DNA of 64,000 nucleotides from a bacterium. GTDB lineage: Bacteria > Electryoneota > RPQS01. Below the pieces are notes generated by a model that saw nothing but the letters and a program-made list of their open reading frames with translations, made no database searches and had not been told where the DNA came from. The position numbers and the translations under genes are program-made. Of the stretch, positions 57,964 to 64,000 are shown piece after piece; positions within the stretch are counted from its first letter, which is position 1; the number at the start of each line of letters is the position of its first letter. The DNA lies in assembly GCA_016703065.1 (NCBI GenBank), contig JADJCU010000003.1:310001-374000 (forward strand), given 5' to 3'.

Positions 57964-58606
57964 CTTCAATGACTCCTTCAAGGCGGTTCGATTCAACTTC
58001 AGGGACGCGTACGGGGATGCGCTCGCCGATTCCGCCATCTTTCATGGCGACTCCGTCGAGGCTTACCCGAACGCCGTCTTTTTCGTACACAATAGTTACC
58101 GGATCACCGGACCGAATGACCGCTTTGGGCCGGACGTCGGTGGCGAGGATTGCTCGGCCGGGCACAAGCGGTCGCACTGCGAGCTTGCCGGCAATCGCAT
58201 CGGGATCAAGCAGGGCGGTAGTGCGGAGATTGCTCCAGTCGCAGGAATGCGGCACGAGATTTTCACGAGTGACAACCGCACCGAGCTTGATACGCTCGAC
58301 GACGGTCCAGCAATCGCCAAATACATAGGCCCTGCCCTTAAGCGTTAGGCGCTGCGGCGTGCCGTCTTGGGCCAGGCCGCGCAGCGACAGCGTCAGCACG
58401 TCATGCGCGCACTCGCTCAATCCACTTTCGACATTGACATTCTTCCATTGCGCCAGCAAAGCGGGGTCGCCGAAAGTCGGTTCCCAGACCACGCGCACAT
58501 TGTGCGGCTGCCAGGTCGCGGCAATCGCATTTTCGAGGTCTGGGTATTGCTGAGCGTGCGTCATGGAAGCATTAATTAGAAGAACTAGTGCGATGGTGAA
58601 ACGCAT
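57935..58606 (-). CDS. flgA: Flagellar P-ring assembly chaperone FlgA
   Basis: 223 aa. Signal peptide FTIALVLLINASMTHAQ. The C-terminal half has the SAF-type region: IKLGAVVTRENLVP, KLAVRPLVPGRAILATDVRPKAVIRSGDPVTIVYEKDGVRVSLDGVAMKDGGIGERIPVRV, ending GVIEDDATLRWVP. It assists FlgI polymerisation in the periplasm. Coupled to flgG (shared base with its stop) and flgH. Confidence 0.9.
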   Translation of the reverse strand: MRFTIALVLLINASMTHAQQYPDLENAIAATWQPHNVRVVWEPTFGDPALLAQWKNVNVESGLSECAHDVLTLSLRGLAQDGTPQRLTLKGRAYVFGDCWTVVERIKLGAVVTRENLVPHSCDWSNLRTTALLDPDAIAGKLAVRPLVPGRAILATDVRPKAVIRSGDPVTIVYEKDGVRVSLDGVAMKDGGIGERIPVRVPEVESNRLEGVIEDDATLRWVP

Positions 58607-59391
58607 TACCGTTTTAGCTGCGTCGCGATATTGATCATTTCGTCGGCAGTACGGACCGCCCGCGAATTGAGTTCGTAACCACGCTGGGCCGTAATCAGAT
58701 TGATCATCTCGTTAACGATCTTCACGTTTGAGGCTTCGAGATAGCCCTGCTCAATCGTACCGGTTCCGTCAGTACCGGGTGTCGCGGCAATCGGATCTTC
58801 TGACGACACGGTTTGCGTATAGAGGTTGCCGCCGTCATTCAACAGACCTGCAGGATTCACAAAGCGCACGAGTTCGAGCTGTCCGATCTCCGTCGGTTCG
58901 GGGCTGCCGGGAGTCATGATGGAAATTCGGCCTTCGGGCGAAATCATGATCGAAGACGCTTCAGCGGGGATGTTGATCGGCGGCTCCATCGGCAAACCTT
59001 GCGCATTTACGATCTGACCTTCGGCGGTCATCTTCCACGAGCCGTCGCGTGTATAGGCAACCGTTCCGTCGGGCATCAACGCTTGAAAGAAACCATCGCC
59101 GCGAATCATCAGATCGAGGGGATTTCCAGTTTCCTGCGGCGTACCCATTTCGAAGTTTTTTACGCTGGCGACAACGCGCGTACCGCCGCCGATTTGCAAC
59201 GGGACGGGCAGCGATGTTCCCTGATCGGTTGGCGCGGGGATACGGATGTTCTCGTAAATCAAATCCTGAAACTCAATCCGGCTGCGCTTGTATCCGGTGG
59301 TGTTCGCATTCGAGATGTTGCTCGCCGTGTTGTCGAGGTTCTTCTGCTGGGCGTGCATACCGGAAGCGGCTGTGAAAAGGGCTTTGATCAT
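58606..59391 (-). CDS. flgG: Flagellar distal rod protein FlgG
   Basis: 261 aa. N-terminus IKALFTAASGMHAQQKNLDNTASNISNANTTGYKRSRIEFQDL is the FlgG form of the rod motif; C-terminus QGYLEASNVKIVNEMINLITAQRGYELNSRAVRTADEMINIATQL. Forms the distal rod through the P and L rings. Follows flgF by 12 bp. Confidence 0.95.
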   Translation of the reverse strand: MIKALFTAASGMHAQQKNLDNTASNISNANTTGYKRSRIEFQDLIYENIRIPAPTDQGTSLPVPLQIGGGTRVVASVKNFEMGTPQETGNPLDLMIRGDGFFQALMPDGTVAYTRDGSWKMTAEGQIVNAQGLPMEPPINIPAEASSIMISPEGRISIMTPGSPEPTEIGQLELVRFVNPAGLLNDGGNLYTQTVSSEDPIAATPGTDGTGTIEQGYLEASNVKIVNEMINLITAQRGYELNSRAVRTADEMINIATQLKR

Positions 59392-59403
59392 GACGGGGGT
59401 CCT

Positions 59404-60126
59404 TTAGACTCTGGCGATGTCGTTGACGACGTGACTGAGCGACTGATCTTGTGCGGTCATCAGCCGCGAACTTGCTTCATAGTGCCGCGCGGTAGCGATC
59501 ATCTCGACCATTTCACGTACGACATCAACATTTGATTGTTCGAGGAATCCCTGCGCGACGCCGGGGCGTTCGATCTCGGTTTCGCCGGCTGCCGCATCGG
59601 GATCGGCAAAGAGACCGTCACCGGACTTATGCAGCTTGAGCGGCTCTTGAAACTCCACGATCCGCAGTTTGTCCAGCAGCACGCCGGCGACCGAGACATT
59701 GCCGTCGTCACTGACCGTCACGGTGCCCGGAGGCAGGGTGAGATCTCCGCCCTGCCCCTGCACCCGGCGGCCTTGCGCGTCGACCAGCATCCCCTCAATG
59801 TTACGGTCAAACCGCCCGTTGCGCGTGTACTTGGTACCTTCATCGTCCGCGACCACAAAGAAACCGTCGCTTTGCAGGGCGAGGTCGAGCGGTGACTCGG
59901 TGGATTCCAGCGGCCCGCTTTTGAAATTCACATAGCGCGCGGCATCGACGGAATCCAGCAGAGTTTTGGGCGCAGTGGCCCCTTCGCCGTCGACCCGGGC
60001 CTCAAGGACGAAACGGTCCTGTTTGTAGCCGACGGTGCCGGAATTCGCGAGGTTATTCGCAGTAATGTCCTGGCGGACGATTCCGGCTCGCATCGCGGCG
60101 CCGGAGTTGTAGATGCCTTTGATCAT
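59404..60126 (-). CDS. flgF: Flagellar proximal rod protein FlgF-like
   Basis: 240 aa. N-terminus IKGIYNSGAAMRAGIVRQDITANNLANSGTVGYKQDRFV and C-terminus AQGFLEQSNVDVVREMVEMIATARHYEASSRLMTAQDQSLSHVVNDIARV are rod-protein motifs; the middle GFFVVADDEGTKYTRNGRFDRN is shared with FlgF/FlgG. Assigned FlgF by its place before flgG and shorter length. First gene behind the sigma-54 promoter, so it probably begins the long axial-gene transcript. Confidence 0.88.
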   Translation of the reverse strand: MIKGIYNSGAAMRAGIVRQDITANNLANSGTVGYKQDRFVLEARVDGEGATAPKTLLDSVDAARYVNFKSGPLESTESPLDLALQSDGFFVVADDEGTKYTRNGRFDRNIEGMLVDAQGRRVQGQGGDLTLPPGTVTVSDDGNVSVAGVLLDKLRIVEFQEPLKLHKSGDGLFADPDAAAGETEIERPGVAQGFLEQSNVDVVREMVEMIATARHYEASSRLMTAQDQSLSHVVNDIARV

Positions 60127-60156
60127 GACAGGTTATAGCTCCCGGAGCAACATCTT

Positions 60157-60172
60157 TGCAAGGATGGTGCCA
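60157..60172 (-). promoter_or_regulatory. Sigma-54 promoter for the flgF operon
   Basis: TGGCACCATCCTTGCA on the minus strand: full -24 (TGGCAC) and -12 (TTGC) elements with GG and GC 10 bp apart, 31 bp upstream of the flgF ATG. The other 140 bp before the FliK-like gene stop show no clear enhancer repeat. Confidence 0.87.
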
Positions 60173-60314
60173 GACGCTATAGCAAGCTCATGCAAACTGC
60201 GAAGTTCTAAAAGGCTAAAGGAAACAGTTACTTACGAGAATTGAAAGAAGTAATCCGAGGCAGGAGAAAACGACCGGGGCAGAACCTGCCGGGAACGAGG
60301 AAGGAAAGCTGAAG

Positions 60315-60572
60315 CTACGTGCGAAGGTCTACGGGGAGTCCGGCGGTAGAGGGCAAAGGAGTAGGAGGCGCTGGCAGGAGGCGAAGCCGGATGCGCGGAG
60401 CGATGGCGATCACTTGCACGACGATTGGATCGCCGACCGAGACAGGCTGCTCGGGGTCGGCAACGAGCAAACGGCCCTTCAGGTCGATCATGACGCGGGA
60501 CGAGGCGAGCTTGCGGCGGACTTTGGCGGTGATGATTTCACCGACCCGCAGAGGGATTGACTGCGATGACAA
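60315..60572 (-). CDS. Short FliK-like/flagellar operon protein
   Basis: 85 aa. The segment RVGEIITAKVRRKLASSRVMIDLKG, then VGDPIVVQVIAIAPRIRLRLL, is a small beta domain like the one found at the start of some FliK-type hook-length proteins (G---A-V-......v-i-l-g--l-a......-G--l-V-V--..P-..l-L). The protein ends in a proline-rich tail (PAPPTPLP). The large C-terminal FliK domain is absent, so this may be an independent family. It starts 8 bp after the AMIN-domain gene. Confidence 0.5.
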   Translation of the reverse strand: MSSQSIPLRVGEIITAKVRRKLASSRVMIDLKGRLLVADPEQPVSVGDPIVVQVIAIAPRIRLRLLPAPPTPLPSTAGLPVDLRT

Positions 60573-60580
60573 TGCGGATC

Positions 60581-61903
60581 CTATGAGTTCAAGTCTAAGA
60601 TTAGTTTCACTTCATCCTGGCCCATGTCGAGCTCTTGCGCGATGTCCGCCAGTGATTTGTTTCCCGCCGCGAGTTCCAGCACTCGTTTCACACGACGATC
60701 CATCAAGGAATCTTTCATGGTGGACTCAACCGGGGTGGCGACAGGCTCGTCAGCCGGGAAATCATGTTCGGCTTGTTCGACGATTTCCTTTGGCACCACT
60801 GCGCTCTGAGCCTTGGCAGGCCTCTCCTTCTCTACGGCCTTATCAAGCTCGTCGAGGTCCTTGGCGAGTTCACGTACTTGCTCTTCGCCTCCGGCGCCAT
60901 CGAGTTTGACTTTGCGGAAGATCATTTTCTTAAAGCCGCCGCCGAGACCGGGAACGCGCAGGTGGTTGCCGAGGATTCCTCCTGCGATACCGGCAGCAAA
61001 GGCGATGACCGCAAGCAGCCACACGGGCCAGTTGGCCTGCGTTTCTTCACTTGTTGTTGGCGGGCTCTGTGACTCTTCAATAGATGCTGCATCGGTCTTG
61101 TCGAAATAGAGCTTGGCGTAGGACCGAGCTTTGGGTTCGTCGCCAATCAGATCAAAGAACTCAGCCAGAACTTCAAAAGCCTTGGCCGTATCAATCGGCT
61201 TTGTGGCGTCGGAAAGGAATTGCGGCTCTGTAACTTCGGTGGGTAAAGACGCGCTCGCCGTGTCGATCAACGCGGGCGTCGCTTCCTTCACCGGTTCTTC
61301 CTGCTTCTTCGCATCAGCAACCGGTAGCTGCGCGCCCTCGGTCTTGGGCTTGGCGTGCGGCTCGGCGTGATTCACCTCCCCTTCGGCAAGGCGCGTCTCG
61401 TGCGGTTTGTCGCCGGGTACGTATTCAGGATCAGCCGACTTAGACTTAGGAGTTGTCTTCTGCTTTGCAGTCGAAGGCGCCTGAGTGGGTTCCGCGCCGG
61501 AGGGCGCGTCCGTCTTCTGCAGCGAGAAGTCAATTGCGAGTCGCCACGATTGTCCTTGGAGTTCGATGGCGCGAGCATCCAACGGCGCACTGCCACGGAT
61601 TTCAATGATGATATCGTGTTCACCCTCGCGAAAAGCCTCGACCGAAGTAATCAACTTGATTTGCGGCGGCAGCTTGGGCAGAAAGAACGTCTCATCGACC
61701 GACGTGTTGCGCAGCCGCAGTTCGGTGTGCCCGTCTTTTGTCGGCGTGATCTGATATTGCGCGGGCTCCAGGAATTCACAGACAACCCGGTCGAAACCCT
61801 GATGCGATCCAAACCGGACGCTGTGGAGCGTGCCCGCCGTCGCGGCGTGGGCGATTCCAAGCACGAATAGGAGCCGGAGCGCGAAAGTCTCAGGCCTGAA
61901 CAT
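60581..61903 (-). CDS. AMIN-like periplasmic domain - transmembrane - cytosolic HTH (DUF6115-like) protein
   Basis: 440 aa from the ATG at 61903 (an ATG at 61915 is also in frame). Signal/anchor region FALRLLFVLGIAHAATA, then an AMIN-like beta domain (about 25-140: LHSVRFGSHQGFDRVVCEFLEP, TELRLRNTSVDETFFL, HDIIIEIRGSAP, QSWRLAIDFSL), a long charged low-complexity linker, one transmembrane helix (WPVWLLAVIAFAAGIAGGILGNHL), and a cytosolic C-terminal helix-turn-helix-like end, VKRVLELAAGNKSLADIAQELDMGQDEVKLILDL, like DUF6115 in flagellar operons. It may link peptidoglycan or secretin-type contacts to the cytosol; function unknown. A long upstream extension in the same frame is rejected because it covers the neighbouring gene. 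Confidence 0.68.
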   Translation of the reverse strand: MFRPETFALRLLFVLGIAHAATAGTLHSVRFGSHQGFDRVVCEFLEPAQYQITPTKDGHTELRLRNTSVDETFFLPKLPPQIKLITSVEAFREGEHDIIIEIRGSAPLDARAIELQGQSWRLAIDFSLQKTDAPSGAEPTQAPSTAKQKTTPKSKSADPEYVPGDKPHETRLAEGEVNHAEPHAKPKTEGAQLPVADAKKQEEPVKEATPALIDTASASLPTEVTEPQFLSDATKPIDTAKAFEVLAEFFDLIGDEPKARSYAKLYFDKTDAASIEESQSPPTTSEETQANWPVWLLAVIAFAAGIAGGILGNHLRVPGLGGGFKKMIFRKVKLDGAGGEEQVRELAKDLDELDKAVEKERPAKAQSAVVPKEIVEQAEHDFPADEPVATPVESTMKDSLMDRRVKRVLELAAGNKSLADIAQELDMGQDEVKLILDLNS

Positions 61904-62180
61904 CCACGTGGCCATTGCCGGGATTCTCTTTGCTGTTGTCGTTTGGTTTGTGCTCTGCATCGCGCTCCTCGCCGTCTGTCTGCGAGTCAGTTCGTTCAAA
62001 TGTATCTTCGCCGAAGCCTTCCTGCTGCTGCTCGTGCTTGTGGCGCTTGTCACGATCCACCTGGTCGATCTCGAGTCCGAAGTCGCGCTTCTGACCTTGA
62101 TGCGCCGCCTCCGACTGTTTCACGTGATCGGCAGGCGGACGGAAGAGTGTGTGGTCGTCACTGTTGATCGGCCGGAACAT
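61890..62180 (-). CDS. Small highly charged hydrophilic protein, unknown
   Basis: 96 aa, very rich in D/E/K/R/Q/H (KHEQQQEGFGEDTFERTDSQTDGEERD), no hydrophobic core, probably disordered. Real start supported by CGGAGG 5-6 bp before the ATG. Lies between fliA and the AMIN gene and overlaps the latter slightly. A small unstructured gene at this place is common in flagellar operons, but I cannot name it. Confidence 0.55.
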   Translation of the reverse strand: MFRPINSDDHTLFRPPADHVKQSEAAHQGQKRDFGLEIDQVDRDKRHKHEQQQEGFGEDTFERTDSQTDGEERDAEHKPNDNSKENPGNGHVDVQA

Positions 62181-62210
62181 GCTTGCCTCCGTCGGTCAGT
62201 GAAAGCTGGT

Positions 62211-62978
62211 TCAGCTTTGGAGCCGCGCGCGAACGCGGGCTCGCAGTAGCAAAAGTGCTTTGGCGTGTATTTGTGAGGCGCGTGACTCGGTCAGCCCGAG
62301 CACTTCGCCGATTTCCTTAAGGGTCAATTCTTCGTAGTAGTACAGGGCGACGACCAGCCGCTCCTGTTCCGGAAGGTCTCGCAGGCCGTCGACAAGAAGC
62401 TCGCGCACTTCTTCGTCTTCAAGACGCTCGTCCTGACCGCGATGTGACGTGTCCGGCGTGGAATCAGAGAGCGCGGATTCGCTGCCGTCCTGGCCTTTTA
62501 GTGTGTCGTCAAGCGAAAGCAGCACCGCCACATTGACCTCGTCAAGCAACGCGCGATAGTCCGCAATATCCAATTGGAGGAACTCCGCAAGTTCGGAGTC
62601 TTCAGGCGCGCGGCCGAGCTTCTGCGTGAGCAGATCAATCGCCTGTTCAAGGCGGCGCGACTTCTGCCGAATCGAGCGCGGAATCCAGTCGAGCTCACGC
62701 AAGCTGTCGACCATTGCGCCGCGAATGCGTGTCATTGCGAACGTCTCAAATTTGATACCCAGTGATGGATCAAAATTGTCAATGGAACCCAGTAGTCCCA
62801 TTACCCCCGCCGATACGAGATCATCCAGTCTGACACTGCGAGGCAACGTCCCGAGGAGTCTCGAGGCAAGCCGGCGCACCATAGGAAGATATTCAAGAAG
62901 CAGCTGTTCGCGGAGCTCCGGGCTCTGCGTGCGAACGTATGCTTCCCAACCTTTGGCTGCCGTGTTGATTGCCTTCAT
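62211..62978 (-). CDS. fliA: Flagellar sigma factor sigma-28 (FliA)
   Basis: 255 aa, sigma-70 family group 3. Region 2: LVSAGVMGLLGSIDNFDPSLGIKFETFAMTRIRGAMVDSLRELDWIPRSIRQK, the FliA hallmark; region 3 (LEQAIDLLTQKLGRAPEDSELAEFL); region 4: LRDLPEQERLVVALYYYEELTLKEIGEVLGLTESRASQIHAKALLLLR. It recruits RNA polymerase to late flagellar promoters such as those found before fliC and merR. Antagonised by FlgM. ATG at 62978, 8 bp after the small membrane gene. Confidence 0.95.
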   Translation of the reverse strand: MKAINTAAKGWEAYVRTQSPELREQLLLEYLPMVRRLASRLLGTLPRSVRLDDLVSAGVMGLLGSIDNFDPSLGIKFETFAMTRIRGAMVDSLRELDWIPRSIRQKSRRLEQAIDLLTQKLGRAPEDSELAEFLQLDIADYRALLDEVNVAVLLSLDDTLKGQDGSESALSDSTPDTSHRGQDERLEDEEVRELLVDGLRDLPEQERLVVALYYYEELTLKEIGEVLGLTESRASQIHAKALLLLRARVRARLQS

Positions 62979-62986
62979 CTACAATG

Positions 62987-63244
62987 TCAGGAGCGAGACG
63001 CTCCCTGAGGTTCGTCGGTGGCAATCATGGGTTGCTGCATGATCGCCCGATGCGTGAGATACTGAAACAGCACTTCCCCTGCTTGCGAAACGACAACGAG
63101 GACGGCCCAGAGCACGGCCACGCGTGTGACGAGTTCCGGAAGCGGCCACTCCATCGCCAGGCCAAAGGCCGCGATCAAGAGCACAACGACTCTTCGAATT
63201 GCGACAAACAGATCGTGGACAGCAGATTTGGAGCGTTTGGCCAT
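62987..63244 (-). CDS. Small membrane protein of the flhF-fliA operon, unknown
   Basis: 85 aa. A basic start (AKRSKSAVHDLFVAIRRV) followed by two hydrophobic stretches (VVLLIAAFGLAMEW; LVTRVAVLWAVLVVVSQAGEVLF) and a short polar tail. It sits between flhF and fliA, where some bacteria place flhG; this is not FlhG (no P-loop, far too short). It is 2 bp after the flhF stop. Confidence 0.6.
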   Translation of the reverse strand: MAKRSKSAVHDLFVAIRRVVVLLIAAFGLAMEWPLPELVTRVAVLWAVLVVVSQAGEVLFQYLTHRAIMQQPMIATDEPQGASRS

Positions 63245-63246
63245 GT

Positions 63247-64000
63247 CTAAGCGTGAGCGGTAGTTTTCTTGAGCGGAACAAATCCGGCGGTTGAACGGCT
63301 CGTCTCATGAAAGACGTGCGTACGCAGCCAATCGGGACGATAGCGTTCAAGTTGTCCGACGAAGTTCTGACCGCTTGCAAGCCATGCGAGCGGTTTCTTG
63401 GTCAGGTTTGAAATGGTGACGAGAGCGCCGGGCTGTTCGGACTCGTCGAGCCGCGTCAAGCTCAGATGCGTGATGCCGACTTGCTGGAACCGGCGCGCGA
63501 CCGCGGACTGCTCCAAGGAACGCGCCGTCGCGTTCAACACAAGATGCGTTTCATCAGGCTGCAGCGCTTCGAGCATGTGAGTCAGGTCATCAAGCCGCTG
63601 CGTTTCATTCGGTGCGCATCCGGCAGTATCAATCATGATCAGATGACAGCCGGCGAGCTTGGCTAGCGCTGTGGACACGTCTTTCGGTGAGTAGACAATT
63701 TCAAGCGGCAAGCCTGAAACGCGCGCGAAAGTACGGATCTGCTCGATCGCCGCCAGACGGTGCGTATCCAGCGAAATCAATCCAATCTTCTGTTTGGAAT
63801 ATCCCTTGGGATCGGTCGCGAGCTTCTGCAGCGTTGAAGTCTTTCCCGCTCCGGGTGACCCGACAAAGGCAATCTTGTAAGGCTTTCCTGAACGGGCAAC
63901 AGGCCGATTGACGGCAGGCGGCGCAATCTTAGCGAATTTGCCGATGACAAACTGGGTAATCTGTTCCGGCGAGTTCAACTCGTTCGGGCCGAGCTGTACC
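63247..64000 (-). CDS. flhF: Flagellar SRP-type GTPase FlhF, C-terminal part (5' end outside window)
   Basis: 251 visible residues, frame open at the window edge. The SRP-GTPase NG domain is complete: G1 FVGSPGAGKTSTLQKLA, KIGLISLDTHRLAAIEQIRTFARVSGLPLEIVYS (G2/FlhF signature), G3 IDTAGCAPNE (DTAG), G4-like SLTRLDESEQPGALVTIS and FVGQLERYRPDWL. It directs flagellar placement at the pole. The TTG at 63978 is not the start; the coding sequence continues upstream. Confidence 0.92.
   Translation of the reverse strand, partial: VQLGPNELNSPEQITQFVIGKFAKIAPPAVNRPVARSGKPYKIAFVGSPGAGKTSTLQKLATDPKGYSKQKIGLISLDTHRLAAIEQIRTFARVSGLPLEIVYSPKDVSTALAKLAGCHLIMIDTAGCAPNETQRLDDLTHMLEALQPDETHLVLNATARSLEQSAVARRFQQVGITHLSLTRLDESEQPGALVTISNLTKKPLAWLASGQNFVGQLERYRPDWLRTHVFHETSRSTAGFVPLKKTTAHA

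Noticed and set aside
62987..63244. flhG/minD-like gene expected between flhF and fliA
   Set aside because: The gene there is only 85 codons, hydrophobic and lacks a P-loop, so it is not FlhG.

Overview
The window (64 kb, moderately GC-rich, densely coding) comes from a motile diderm bacterium with an LPS-type envelope. The evidence is two LptF/LptG-type permeases, an LpxH-like hydrolase, a TolC-family protein, outer-membrane-type proteins and both flagellar P- and L-rings. The mix of small FN3-like secreted proteins, PEGA proteins, PorV-like barrels and mannose-type PTS genes, together with gene order, suggests an uncultured FCB-group lineage (Zixibacteria/KSB1/Electryoneota-like). That placement is inference only.

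Layout. 1-14.8 kb (+): the end of a TolC-like gene, a broken beta-helix gene on the opposite strand, then polyprenyl synthase - PTS IIC - IID - HPr - Enzyme I, a sugar-phosphate isomerase, a nucleotidyltransferase, metK, ahcY, and a lipoprotein/outer-membrane protein pair closed by a strong terminator. 14.8-19.7 kb (-): lptG-like, gltX, small envelope genes, a glycosyltransferase and two tRNA-Ser genes. 19.9-28.3 kb: lptF-like, a dead IS1182-type element in a convergent intergenic region, a coiled-coil membrane protein, PBP1A, an LpxH-like hydrolase, two small promoter-bearing genes and a PAP2 phosphatase. 28.3-33.1 kb (-): a four-gene two-component signalling cluster. 33.3-64 kb (-): a nearly continuous flagellar locus.

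The flagellar locus, read in its own direction, runs flhF, small membrane protein, fliA, small hydrophilic protein, AMIN/HTH membrane protein, FliK-like fragment, flgF-G-A-H-I-J-N-K-L. It then passes directly into a roughly 12.7 kb candidate flagellin-glycosylation island: gmd, a double GT4, GT2-TPR, a GT9-GT2-GT-B fusion, a Maf/DUF115 protein, a CgeB-like GT, a GT9 and an orphan gene. Next come a MerR regulator, a broken second flagellin, a FliT-like protein, an AsnB-like amidotransferase, intact fliC, fliD, fliS and flgM. Readable promoter motifs suggest a hierarchy: sigma-54 boxes precede flgF and flgM, and sigma-28 boxes precede the merR-flagellin unit and fliC.

Several genes are broken. 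Single-base shifts lie in or beside short homopolymers in the lptG-like gene (T7), PBP1A (A4) and the CgeB-like glycosyltransferase (G3). The beta-helix gene changes frame twice, the second flagellin has a 50-bp deletion, and the transposase has a nonsense codon plus a missing core. The single-base cases may be consensus errors. The lptG case is special because the T7 run sits directly behind a stable hairpin.
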